DNA of 64,000 nucleotides from Bacteroidia bacterium (GTDB lineage: Bacteria; Bacteroidota; Bacteroidia; Flavobacteriales; Flavobacteriaceae). Where the stretch lies: assembly GCA_030427985.1 (NCBI GenBank), contig JAUIBH010000009.1, positions 1-64,000 of the forward strand. The letters run 5' to 3'. A program made the position numbers and the translations under genes. Under the pieces are notes generated by a model. That model was not told the origin of the DNA and ran no database searches. It saw only the letters and a list, made by a program, of their open reading frames with translations. Positions 26,940 through 35,427 of the stretch are shown here, piece by piece; positions within the stretch are counted from its first letter, which is position 1; each line of letters opens with the position of its first letter.

Positions 26940-27735
26940 TGAATCCGTTGATCACTTAAAAAAAAGAGGGTTTGATGCCCCCGAAATTGGTATCGTCCTC
27001 GGTACCGGGCTAGGACAATTGGTGGACAATATTGAAGACCCCATCGAGGCGCACTACAACCATATCCCCTATTTTCCATTGGCCACGGTAGAATTTCACA
27101 CTGGAAAACTGATCTACGGAACCATTGCCGGAAAAAAAACTGTGGTCATGCAAGGCCGTTTTCATTTATATGAAGGGTACGACTTTTTGGACATCACCTA
27201 TCCCATTCGGGTGATGCACCAATTGGGTATTCAAAAATTGTTTGTCTCCAACGCCGCCGGTGCCATTAACCTCAACTTTAAAAAAGGGGACATTATGCTC
27301 ATTGAGGACCACATCAACCTTCAAGGTGGTTCTCCATTGGCCTTTAAAGGCGTATCTGAATTTGGGGACCGCTTTGTGGACATGAGTGAACCCTATGATC
27401 TGGATATGCGGAAAAAAATAGAGGCCATCGCTCAAAAAGAAGGCATTTCGCTCCAAAAAGGGGTGTATGCCTCGGTTGTTGGCCCACAATTGGAGACCAA
27501 GGCCGAATATCGGATGCTGAAAACCCTTGGCGCTGATGCCGTTGGAATGAGTACTGTCCCAGAAGTAATTGTTGCCAATCATTTACGACTACCCATTGTG
27601 GCCGTATCCGTTTTAACCGATGAATGCGACCCCAATAACCTGGAGCCCGTGAATATTCAAGAAATATTGGCCATTGCCAACAAGACCGAGCCCAAAATGA
27701 TTCAATTGTTCAAAGAACTAATTCAACAACTATGA
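26920..27735 (+). CDS. Purine-nucleoside phosphorylase
   Basis: Phosphorolysis of purine nucleosides, trimeric PNP family, 271 aa. Motifs: GIVLGTGLGQLVDNI (phosphate loop), VMQGRFHLYEGY, FVSNAAGAINLNFKKGD, YASVVGPQLETKAEYR and DAVGMSTVPEVIVA. In an arsenosugar operon it fits removal of adenine from the 5'-deoxyadenosyl-arsenical that radical-SAM chemistry would yield, before glycosylation; this is inference. Overlaps both neighbours (20 and 4 bases). Confidence 0.93.
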   Translation: MTQAQLDESVDHLKKRGFDAPEIGIVLGTGLGQLVDNIEDPIEAHYNHIPYFPLATVEFHTGKLIYGTIAGKKTVVMQGRFHLYEGYDFLDITYPIRVMHQLGIQKLFVSNAAGAINLNFKKGDIMLIEDHINLQGGSPLAFKGVSEFGDRFVDMSEPYDLDMRKKIEAIAQKEGISLQKGVYASVVGPQLETKAEYRMLKTLGADAVGMSTVPEVIVANHLRLPIVAVSVLTDECDPNNLEPVNIQEILAIANKTEPKMIQLFKELIQQL

Positions 27736-28697
27736 GCTATTTAAATGCCACCCAAGACCTCTACAAAGAGGCGGCCCTTACCCCAGATGTGGGACTTTGC
27801 TGCACCACCAATCCCATTTGGCAATTCCCAGGGCTTTCCATCCCCAAGATCATGCAAGAAATGAACTATGGCTGCGGAAGTACGGTCTCCGCACAGGATT
27901 TGGTGAACAACCCAAAAATTCTCTATGTAGGTGTAGGTGGTGGAATGGAATTGTTGCAATTTTCCTATTTCTCCAGACAACAAGGCGGTGTCACCGGAGT
28001 GGATTCGGTTGACGAGATGTTGGAAGCTTCCCGAAAAAACTTCAAAGTTGCTGAAGAAGAAAACGATTGGTTCAAAAGTGACTATGTGAATTTGGTAAAG
28101 GGCGATGCGCTCAACCTTCCCGTTGCCGATGAAAGTATTGACGTGGCTGCCCAAAACTGCCTCTTCAACATCTTTAAAATGGAAGATTTGAAGAAAGCCG
28201 TAGCTGAGATGTACCGAGTGTTAAAACCTCACGGTCGTTTAGTGATGAGCGACCCCATCTGCGAACAACCCATGAACGATGCGCTTCGCAACGATGACCG
28301 ACTAAGAGCGCAATGTCTCAGTGGCAGTATTCCACTAAAAGATTACGTAAAAGTGCTGACCGATGCTGGATTTGGCACCATTGAAATTAGAGGGAGAAGG
28401 TCATATCGGGTTTTGTCGCCCAACCATTACCCAACAGACGAACTCATTTATATTGAATCCATTGAAATTGCGGCCATAAAAGACCCCATGCCTGAGGATG
28501 GTCCTTGCATGTTTACTGGAAAAACAGCCATCTATTATGGTGATGAGGAATATTTTGATGATGGCAAGGGTCATGTCATGTACCAAAATCAACCCTTGGC
28601 TGTATGCGATAAAACGGCAGCTGCTTTGGCGAATGCCTCAGATGAAATTCACGTGAGCGAAAGCACGTGGCACTATAATGGTGGTGGTTGCTGCTAA
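27732..28697 (+). CDS. arsM: Arsenite S-adenosylmethionine methyltransferase ArsM (arsenosugar type)
   Basis: Methylates As(III) with SAM. The 321-residue protein has the class I SAM motif VGVGGGMELLQFS, the ArsM Cys set (Cys23/Cys24 in GLCCTTNP, Cys143 in AQNCLFNIF, Cys177 in DPICEQ) and the double Cys at the C-terminus (NGGGCC) typical of the arsenosugar-associated subgroup. The start overlaps the PNP stop (ATGA). The radical-SAM partner ArsS is not in the window. Confidence 0.92.
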   Translation: MSYLNATQDLYKEAALTPDVGLCCTTNPIWQFPGLSIPKIMQEMNYGCGSTVSAQDLVNNPKILYVGVGGGMELLQFSYFSRQQGGVTGVDSVDEMLEASRKNFKVAEEENDWFKSDYVNLVKGDALNLPVADESIDVAAQNCLFNIFKMEDLKKAVAEMYRVLKPHGRLVMSDPICEQPMNDALRNDDRLRAQCLSGSIPLKDYVKVLTDAGFGTIEIRGRRSYRVLSPNHYPTDELIYIESIEIAAIKDPMPEDGPCMFTGKTAIYYGDEEYFDDGKGHVMYQNQPLAVCDKTAAALANASDEIHVSESTWHYNGGGCC

Positions 28698-28714
28698 GCA
28701 TTCAAAAAAATCAT

Positions 28715-29458
28715 ATGAACATTGTCCTACATCTTTTACTTAGCGTGTTTCTGCTTTCCTGTAATGGCAAGAAAGAAAGGGCTGTAGTTGATTATCAAAT
28801 TAGCACCTCCAAACCTTCCCATGCGGTTTGGAACACGCTTTTGAAAAATCATATGGATGAAAATGGGAATGTGAACTATACAGATTTCAAGCAGAATGGT
28901 GCACAACTTGACAATTATTTAAGTCATTTGGCACAACACCCCCCTAATTCAAGATGGTCCAAAGAAGATTCATTAGCGTATTACATCAACCTCTATAATG
29001 CGGCCACGGTCAAACTGATTGTGGACCACTACCCCGTAGAAAGCATCAAGGACATTCCGAATAGATGGAACAAAAAATGGATAGACGTTGGAAAAAACAT
29101 CCTATCCTTGAATTACATTGAACACAAAATACTGCGCAAAATGAACGAACCACGAATCCATTTTGCCATCAATTGTGCCTCGTATTCCTGTCCTAAATTA
29201 TTGAATGAAGCCTTTGTTGCTGAAAACATGGAAGAACAACTTACCAAAGTGGCCATTGATTTTGTGAACGACCCCACAAAAAATCGCTTTGAAAACGGAG
29301 AAGCCCAACTGTCCAAAATATTCAAATGGTACAAAAGTGATTTTACAGAGGACACCTCACTTTTGGGGTACATCAATCAATCTTTGAAAAATTCCATTAG
29401 CAATGATGCCGATGTCGAATATTTAGATTATGATTGGGGCTTAAATGATGCCAAGTAA
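28715..29458 (+). CDS. DUF547 domain lipoprotein
   Basis: A 247-residue lipoprotein (lipobox FLLSC) with a DUF547 domain: LAYYINLYNAATVKLIVDHY, KILSLNYIEH-type strand and FAINCASYSCPKLL (conserved Cys pair). DUF547 has a papain-like fold in predictions; activity unknown. ATG 28715 starts at the signal peptide, whereas the frame opens earlier inside arsM. It overlaps the next glycosyltransferase by 14 bases, so it belongs to the arsenosugar operon. Confidence 0.85.
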   Translation: MNIVLHLLLSVFLLSCNGKKERAVVDYQISTSKPSHAVWNTLLKNHMDENGNVNYTDFKQNGAQLDNYLSHLAQHPPNSRWSKEDSLAYYINLYNAATVKLIVDHYPVESIKDIPNRWNKKWIDVGKNILSLNYIEHKILRKMNEPRIHFAINCASYSCPKLLNEAFVAENMEEQLTKVAIDFVNDPTKNRFENGEAQLSKIFKWYKSDFTEDTSLLGYINQSLKNSISNDADVEYLDYDWGLNDAK

Positions 29459-30152
29459 AAATCATTCCATAAGCATAATTATTCCTGTGCTCAATGAAGA
29501 GCTTTGCATAGGAAAGTTGCTCAATCACCTTAAACAGACTTCAACACCTTCCAATACCATAGAAATTATCTGTGTGGATGGGGGAAGTACCGACAAAACA
29601 ATAGAAATTGCTACGCAACAGGGTGCAAAAGTATTTCAATCCGAAAAAGGTAGGGCCAAACAAATGAACCTGGGTGCTGAACATGCCATAGGAGACGTAC
29701 TTTATTTTTTACATGCCGATACGTTTCCACCGCACAATTTTGACCGATATATTCTGGAAGCTGTTGAAAATGGGGTTTCAGCGGGTTGCTTTCGTATGAA
29801 ATTTGACACCCAAAATCTTTTTTTGCGCTTCTTTGCTTGGTTTTCCAGAGTGAATCTTCTTATTTGTCGAGGTGGTGACCAATCCTTGTTCGTGGAACGC
29901 GACCTCTTTTTAAAAAGTAAAGGATTCAACGAGGCTTATCCTATTTACGAAGACACAGAATTTATAGAGCGACTGTACAAAAAAACCAAATTCAAGGTAT
30001 TACCAATCCCAGTAATCACCTCAGCACGGAAATATCAGGAAGTAGGCACCTTGAAACTTCAATTCCATTTTGCCGTTATCCATCTAAAAAAATATTTGGG
30101 AGCCGGTCCAGAAGAGCTGTATCGCTATTATAAAAAGTTTGTTTGCTCCTGA
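29445..30152 (+). CDS. TIGR04283-family arsenosugar-associated glycosyltransferase
   Basis: A 235-residue GT2-fold enzyme: SIIIPVLNEELCIGKLL, VDGGSTDKTIEIA, DVLYFLHADTFPP (DxD region) and CRGGDQSLFVERDLF. It is named for its co-occurrence with arsenosugar genes and would add the sugar-derived aglycone group. Last gene of the operon starting at 26310; converges with the LysM gene. Confidence 0.88.
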   Translation: MMPSKNHSISIIIPVLNEELCIGKLLNHLKQTSTPSNTIEIICVDGGSTDKTIEIATQQGAKVFQSEKGRAKQMNLGAEHAIGDVLYFLHADTFPPHNFDRYILEAVENGVSAGCFRMKFDTQNLFLRFFAWFSRVNLLICRGGDQSLFVERDLFLKSKGFNEAYPIYEDTEFIERLYKKTKFKVLPIPVITSARKYQEVGTLKLQFHFAVIHLKKYLGAGPEELYRYYKKFVCS

Positions 30153-30157
30153 AAAGT

Positions 30158-31096
30158 TTATTGCTCAATAATGTCCAAATCGGCAAAATCGTTCATAATG
30201 CCATTGGTCAGCAAATTGGCAAGTAGTTTTTTATTAGGACGTACAGAAATTTTTTCTTCTGCTGATTTTGGCGCATCGTTGTCCAAGGTAAGCAAACTTA
30301 CCGCTGGAAGCGTGTTTTTGGCTAAGTACAGGCTATTACTGTCCTCAAATATCATGTTGTTATTCTCTGGGGAACGGGACACACTGTTCTTTTTGAACAC
30401 ATTTTGGATATTTTCTGCCAACCGCTGCCCTTCCTCGCTTTTGTTGTAGTGGTAAACGGCCAGGTTCATGTTGCCTTTTCCCGTAACGGCATTGGCCCGT
30501 ATGACCAATACGCGTTGGTATTTCCCACTGTTTTGAAGGTAACGCTTGTTGATGGCATCAATATACGTGTCCATATTTTGGGTTTGGGAAAGCCCAGCTT
30601 CATTCCCTGCTTCAATTTCTGGAACATCGTTGCCCATGATGTACACCTTCGCCCCATGGACCATGAGTTCCGATGCCAAATTTTGGGTGGTTTCCCTTAC
30701 AAACCCATTATCTTGATGCGCATCATTTTCCACAATCAGATAATAGACCGCATCTTTGAGTTTATCACTTTTAAGGGACATGTTGGCCAATTCTTCATCA
30801 AAAATGGGTTCTTCCGTTCCATTGTCTCCCAGAATCTGCACCCCCGTTTTCTTAAAAGAATCCGTTGCCTTTGGAATTTGATAGGCCACACCAACCTGTA
30901 GAAAGCTACCATCCTTAATTTTTCCTTCATTCAGTTTGAGGAATTCCGCATAGTGTTTTACTGGGTCAAGCCCCTGTTTTCTGAGAAGGGAAAAGATACC
31001 ATCGCCCTGTTCAGCAATGACCGTATCGGGAAGGTCTTGAGCGAAAATAAATGAGCACGTGCATACCCAAAACAAGAGGGATGGGAAAAATTTCAT
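30158..31096 (-). CDS. LysM and amidase_3-like exported protein
   Basis: A 312-residue exported protein. ATG 31096 gives a signal peptide (FFPSLLFWVCTCSFIFAQ); the frame extends upstream without support. Residues ~22-80 are LysM-like (GDGIFSLLRKQGLDPVKHYA, GVAYQIP). The remainder resembles an N-acetylmuramoyl-L-alanine amidase fold (YYLIVENDAHQDNGFVRETT, LIVRANAV, AENIQNVFKKN), but the amidase zinc ligands are not clearly kept. It is either a pseudo-amidase or a divergent cell-wall protein. Confidence 0.7.
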   Translation of the reverse strand: MKFFPSLLFWVCTCSFIFAQDLPDTVIAEQGDGIFSLLRKQGLDPVKHYAEFLKLNEGKIKDGSFLQVGVAYQIPKATDSFKKTGVQILGDNGTEEPIFDEELANMSLKSDKLKDAVYYLIVENDAHQDNGFVRETTQNLASELMVHGAKVYIMGNDVPEIEAGNEAGLSQTQNMDTYIDAINKRYLQNSGKYQRVLVIRANAVTGKGNMNLAVYHYNKSEEGQRLAENIQNVFKKNSVSRSPENNNMIFEDSNSLYLAKNTLPAVSLLTLDNDAPKSAEEKISVRPNKKLLANLLTNGIMNDFADLDIIEQ

Positions 31097-31199
31097 CAGG
31101 TTCAGTTTATAATTGGGAGGTGCATTACAAATATGGCAAAAATCATCTTTGCCAAAACCTGATGAGGCCAAAAAGTTTCAACAATCGGTATTGATAACC

Positions 31200-32213
31200 T
31201 TAAAGTTTTGATTTCTTAACTTGGGCGTAGTGCTCCCGAATTACGGATTCTGCCGGTTTATTTTGAGGGGTAAACCTGTTATCGGCGTAGCCGCCTGCCC
31301 GATCATGGTGTATGAACCATTTCCATACAAAACCACCCGCAAACCAATCCTCATTCCAAAACTCATCAAAAATGACCTGGGTGGCATCTGCTTGGGCCTT
31401 TAAATTGATTTTTTCCTGGATACGGTCCACCAACCAAGGTTTTTTTCCTGTATAATCCATGCTTCTGTATCCAAACTCGGTAAATAACATGGGTTTGTTG
31501 AGTTCTTCTGAAAGGTGCTTCAATTTCGTTTTCCATGGCTGCCATCCAGCCGTTAAGGTTTCCACCGTTGGGTTTTGTTTTTCACACAAGGGGAAATAGG
31601 CGTTCACCCCAATATAATCCAATTGGTCCCAAAAAGGGGTTCGGGCATATTCATCCCAATTGGCGGCATAAGTCACTTTTCCATGGTAGACTTGTCTTAC
31701 TTTCCCAATAAGATTGTTCCAAAATTCAGGTCTATGCTTAATAAACTCATCCCATTCCGTACCAATACAGTACACGCTGCATTGGGTTTCTTCGGCCAAT
31801 TTTGCATAGGTGAGGATAAAGTCTTCGTACGATTTTTCAAAAATGCTCCAATCCTCTTCGGATGGCAAGACCATATCGCCAGTAAATTCGCCACGCCGAA
31901 TCCAGATTTGGGGTTTCAGCATCACTTGCACCCCATTCTTGTGCAACACATCAATATACTGCTTGGCCCCGCGCGCCGTTTCTCCATACCACTGATGGTC
32001 TGAATTAAAAACAAGTTCTGGGGAGTTGGATTCCCGCATAAAACCAAAAGGCATGACCGCCGCATAATTGGCATGGATTTTCAGTAAGGGGTCCACATGA
32101 ACCTGGGCAACTTCCTCCCTAGACCCAACAAAACTGACACCATTGATTTTATCAAGATGCTGATTACCACAAGAAACTATTAATAAACACCAGAAAAAGC
32201 TAACTAATCTCAT
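31200..32213 (-). CDS. GH113-like glycoside hydrolase lipoprotein
   Basis: A 337-residue TIM-barrel hydrolase with a lipobox (LLIVSC). Likely acid/base Glu in YCIGTEWDEF and nucleophile Glu in MLFTEFGYRS, with strand motifs VMLKPQIW and YIGVNAYFPL; this pattern fits the GH113 beta-mannanase group. The product would be tethered to the outer surface or periplasm. Stand-alone; no polysaccharide utilisation locus adjacent. Substrate is inferred from family only. Confidence 0.82.
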   Translation of the reverse strand: MRLVSFFWCLLIVSCGNQHLDKINGVSFVGSREEVAQVHVDPLLKIHANYAAVMPFGFMRESNSPELVFNSDHQWYGETARGAKQYIDVLHKNGVQVMLKPQIWIRRGEFTGDMVLPSEEDWSIFEKSYEDFILTYAKLAEETQCSVYCIGTEWDEFIKHRPEFWNNLIGKVRQVYHGKVTYAANWDEYARTPFWDQLDYIGVNAYFPLCEKQNPTVETLTAGWQPWKTKLKHLSEELNKPMLFTEFGYRSMDYTGKKPWLVDRIQEKINLKAQADATQVIFDEFWNEDWFAGGFVWKWFIHHDRAGGYADNRFTPQNKPAESVIREHYAQVKKSKL

Positions 32214-32366
32214 ACCCTTACATCTGTACCCCTAAAAATAACCCATTAAAGTTTAACTCAATGTAAAAAATAAAACCGGTCATAAATTATATTCTTTCTA
32301 AATTAACGGATCGGGTTAAGTTCCTTGGATTTAGTTCGACACATTAGCAACAATCGATTTGACCAC

Positions 32367-33716
32367 ATGGAGAACATTGTCATTATTGGAAATGGAATAG
32401 CCGGGGTTACCGCAGCACGCCATATCCGCAAACTTTCGGACAAAAGGATTACCATCATTTCAGCAGAAACCGATTATTTCTTTTCTCGAACCGCACTGAT
32501 GTATGTGTACATGGGTCATATGAAATTTGAACACACCCAACCCTATGAAAATGGGTTTTGGAAGAAAAATAGAATTGAACTGGTTAAGGGATATGTCACT
32601 CAGGTCATCCCGGATGAGAACAAGCTTTTGCTTCATTGTGCCGAACCCATCTCCTATGACAAATTGATCATCGCCACAGGATCCAAACCCAACAAATTTG
32701 GATGGCCCGGACAAGATTTGAATGGCGTTCAAGGACTCTATTCCAAGCAAGATCTGGATCTTTTGGAACAAAATGCCCCTAACAACAAGGTTTGCAAAAG
32801 GGCTGTGATCGTAGGTGGCGGATTGATCGGGATTGAACTGGCCGAAATGCTCCGAACCAGAGACATTCCTGTAACCTTTCTGGTGCGCGAAGACAGTTTT
32901 TGGAACGGTATTTTACCCAGTGGTGAATCGCAAATGATCAACGAGCATATTGTGGAACACCATATTGATTTAAGGTTAAGCTCCTCCCTCAAAGAAATTG
33001 TTGCTGATGAAAACGGAAAGGTAAAATCCATCATTGTGGAAGAAACCGGAGAGGAAATCCCCTGCAATTTGGTTGGACTCACGGCCGGCGTTACGCCAAA
33101 CATTGATTTCTTAAACGATTCAGGAATTGAACTGGGCCGTGGGGTTAAAGTGAACCGTTTTTTGGAGACCAACATCAAGGATGTTTATGCCATTGGCGAT
33201 TGTGCCGAGCAACACGAGGCTATTGGAAACAGAAGACCTATTGAAGCAGTTTGGTACACAGGCCGAATGATGGGCGAAGTGGTCGCTCAGACCATCTGTG
33301 GCAATAAAACGCCCTACAATCCCGGACATTGGTTCAATTCTGCCAAGTTTTTGGACATTGAATACCAAACCTACGGCTGGGTGTTTTCGGACCAAAGAAA
33401 GAAAGCTGAAGAAGTCCATTTCCATTGGAGACACCCCAAAGAGAAACTCTGTATCACCATTGCCTATCATAAGGATTCGGAAGAGTTTTTGGGCATCAAT
33501 ACCTTCGGTATTCGGTTACGCCATGACATTTTTGACCGATGGCTCAGCGAAAAAAGAAAGGTTGACTATGTGCTTGAACATTTGGCCGATGCCAACTTTG
33601 ACCCTGAATTCTATAGAACCTATGAAAAAGACATTGTGGACCAATTCAATTCGGATTTTGGAAAATCCATCACCCTTAAAAAGAAAAGTCTTAAACGCAT
33701 CTTTCAGATTGCCTAA
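32367..33716 (+). CDS. FAD-dependent pyridine nucleotide-disulfide-type oxidoreductase
   Basis: A 449-residue flavoprotein: FAD-binding IIGNGIAGVTAARHIRK, NAD-binding AVIVGGGLIGIELAEML and FAD motif DVYAIGDCAEQ, as in NirB-type or rubredoxin-reductase-type enzymes. The C-terminal ~80 residues are a family-specific extension. It lies 9 bases before a membrane iron-sulfur protein, so the two probably form an electron-transfer module. ATG 32367 begins at the Rossmann strand; the longer frame adds an unlikely N-terminus. Confidence 0.88.
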   Translation: MENIVIIGNGIAGVTAARHIRKLSDKRITIISAETDYFFSRTALMYVYMGHMKFEHTQPYENGFWKKNRIELVKGYVTQVIPDENKLLLHCAEPISYDKLIIATGSKPNKFGWPGQDLNGVQGLYSKQDLDLLEQNAPNNKVCKRAVIVGGGLIGIELAEMLRTRDIPVTFLVREDSFWNGILPSGESQMINEHIVEHHIDLRLSSSLKEIVADENGKVKSIIVEETGEEIPCNLVGLTAGVTPNIDFLNDSGIELGRGVKVNRFLETNIKDVYAIGDCAEQHEAIGNRRPIEAVWYTGRMMGEVVAQTICGNKTPYNPGHWFNSAKFLDIEYQTYGWVFSDQRKKAEEVHFHWRHPKEKLCITIAYHKDSEEFLGINTFGIRLRHDIFDRWLSEKRKVDYVLEHLADANFDPEFYRTYEKDIVDQFNSDFGKSITLKKKSLKRIFQIA

Positions 33717-33725
33717 GTCACTATT

Positions 33726-35330
33726 ATGAGCACTTATAATAAGAGTATGGCCCTTACTGGGGAGCCACCAAAAAACTTAAGTACCAACCAAAAGTTGGCC
33801 ACCCTCACTGGTGTAGTAGGATTGGGAATCATGCTGTTGGCTATTTTCAACGTTTCTTTTCCCAACAAGACATTGTGGCTTTCCATTTCATTATCGGCCC
33901 TGTTTGTTGGAATTCTTTGGTTTTCGTGGGATGCTTATTCCCAAAAACTTCCCGGCATTAAAAATGATGGAGTTTGGTTCAAATCCATCTCCAGTCGTGG
34001 ATTTTGGGCATGGGTAGCTGGTCTTTCATTGACTGGATTCTATATTATCCTCTATTTCTATCCAGAATATCTGGGATTGGTGAGTGATGGTGACAACAAA
34101 GGGGTGATTGGACTTTTTGACCCCCTGAGCAAGGCACTGAGTGGCAATCCCGCTAGTCAATGGTTCGTATATGGAACCCTGTATACCGTTGCTATTCTGG
34201 CTTTTGGAATAAAATTTCTGTGGAAGTATCGCCATAACCGCTATGAAAAATTGCGCACCATTAGTGTCATGTTCTTTCAAACTGCTTTTGCTTTCATTAT
34301 CCCGGAATTGATGGCCCGTTTGAACGGCGATAAAATTTTGAACGGGGGCAGTTTGCCCTACTACGACCTGAAAAACGTATGGCCGCTTAACTACTACAAT
34401 TTTGAAAGCTACCGCATCAAAGGATTTTTGAGTTCCGGGGATATTGGTTTTGCCTTATTGATTTTTGGGATTCTATCCATTTTTGTCATAACCCCCATCC
34501 TCACCTACAAATATGGAAAGCGATGGTATTGCTCGTGGGTCTGTGGCTGCGGCGGATTGGCCGAAACTGCCGGGGATTCCTTCCGACAATTGAGTGACAA
34601 GTCCACTTTTGCGTGGAAAGTGGAACGTTGGGTGGTGCACAGCGTGGTGGTTTTTGTCACTTTGATGACCACAGCGGTAGTGTATTCTTATTTGGGAACC
34701 GATACCAGCAAATATTGGCTGACCAAAAGCACATTTTTAATTGGTGTGGCGGTACTGCTCACCTTGGTTTTTGGATGGGTGATGCTTTTTAAACGAAAAC
34801 AACTTCAAAAAGATGCCCAATATGGGGCCATTGGATACTTTGTAATTATTATAGCTCTTATTGGGTTCCATTTTTTTAGTGGTGATGGTTATGTATTCCT
34901 CTTCAAATCCGAAACACTTAGAAAATCCTATTCATTTTTGATTGGAAGTATTTTTTCAGGGGTGATTGGAACGGGCTTTTATCCCATTTTTGGGAGCAGG
35001 GTCTGGTGCAGGTTCGGATGCCCCATGGCAGCCATTCTTGGTTTCCAGCAGCGGTTGTTCTCCAGATTTCGCATCACTACAAATGGAGGTCAGTGTATTT
35101 CTTGCGGAAACTGTTCCACCTATTGCGAAATGGGCATCGATGTACGCGCCTACGCCCAAAAAGGGGAGAATATTGTCCGTGCCAGCTGCGTGGGATGCGG
35201 CATTTGCTCTGCGGTATGCCCAAGAGGCGTCTTGAAACTGGAAAACGGTCCGTTGGAAGGAAGAATCGAAAGTAACCAGGTTTTATTGGGCAATGATGTG
35301 GACTTAATGACTTTGGTGAATCAAAAATGA
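33726..35330 (+). CDS. Polytopic 4Fe-4S membrane protein (NapH/CcoG-like)
   Basis: A 534-residue protein with about eight transmembrane helices. It has a membrane cysteine motif WYCSWVCGCGGLAE, a second motif VWCRFGCPMAA, and two C-terminal 4Fe-4S clusters, CISCGNCSTYC and CVGCGICSAVCP. This is the layout of NapH/NosR/CcoG-type quinol-linked electron carriers. Paired with the upstream flavoprotein; the electron acceptor is unknown. Confidence 0.88.
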   Translation: MSTYNKSMALTGEPPKNLSTNQKLATLTGVVGLGIMLLAIFNVSFPNKTLWLSISLSALFVGILWFSWDAYSQKLPGIKNDGVWFKSISSRGFWAWVAGLSLTGFYIILYFYPEYLGLVSDGDNKGVIGLFDPLSKALSGNPASQWFVYGTLYTVAILAFGIKFLWKYRHNRYEKLRTISVMFFQTAFAFIIPELMARLNGDKILNGGSLPYYDLKNVWPLNYYNFESYRIKGFLSSGDIGFALLIFGILSIFVITPILTYKYGKRWYCSWVCGCGGLAETAGDSFRQLSDKSTFAWKVERWVVHSVVVFVTLMTTAVVYSYLGTDTSKYWLTKSTFLIGVAVLLTLVFGWVMLFKRKQLQKDAQYGAIGYFVIIIALIGFHFFSGDGYVFLFKSETLRKSYSFLIGSIFSGVIGTGFYPIFGSRVWCRFGCPMAAILGFQQRLFSRFRITTNGGQCISCGNCSTYCEMGIDVRAYAQKGENIVRASCVGCGICSAVCPRGVLKLENGPLEGRIESNQVLLGNDVDLMTLVNQK

Positions 35331-35427
35331 CATAAACTCTTCTCACAAGAAATTAAAAGCAACTTCTACGTAATAGTTTGTAAGTAGAAAAAATGTAATA
35401 ATGGCGTAAGTTTTGGTAGTTTTAGAC

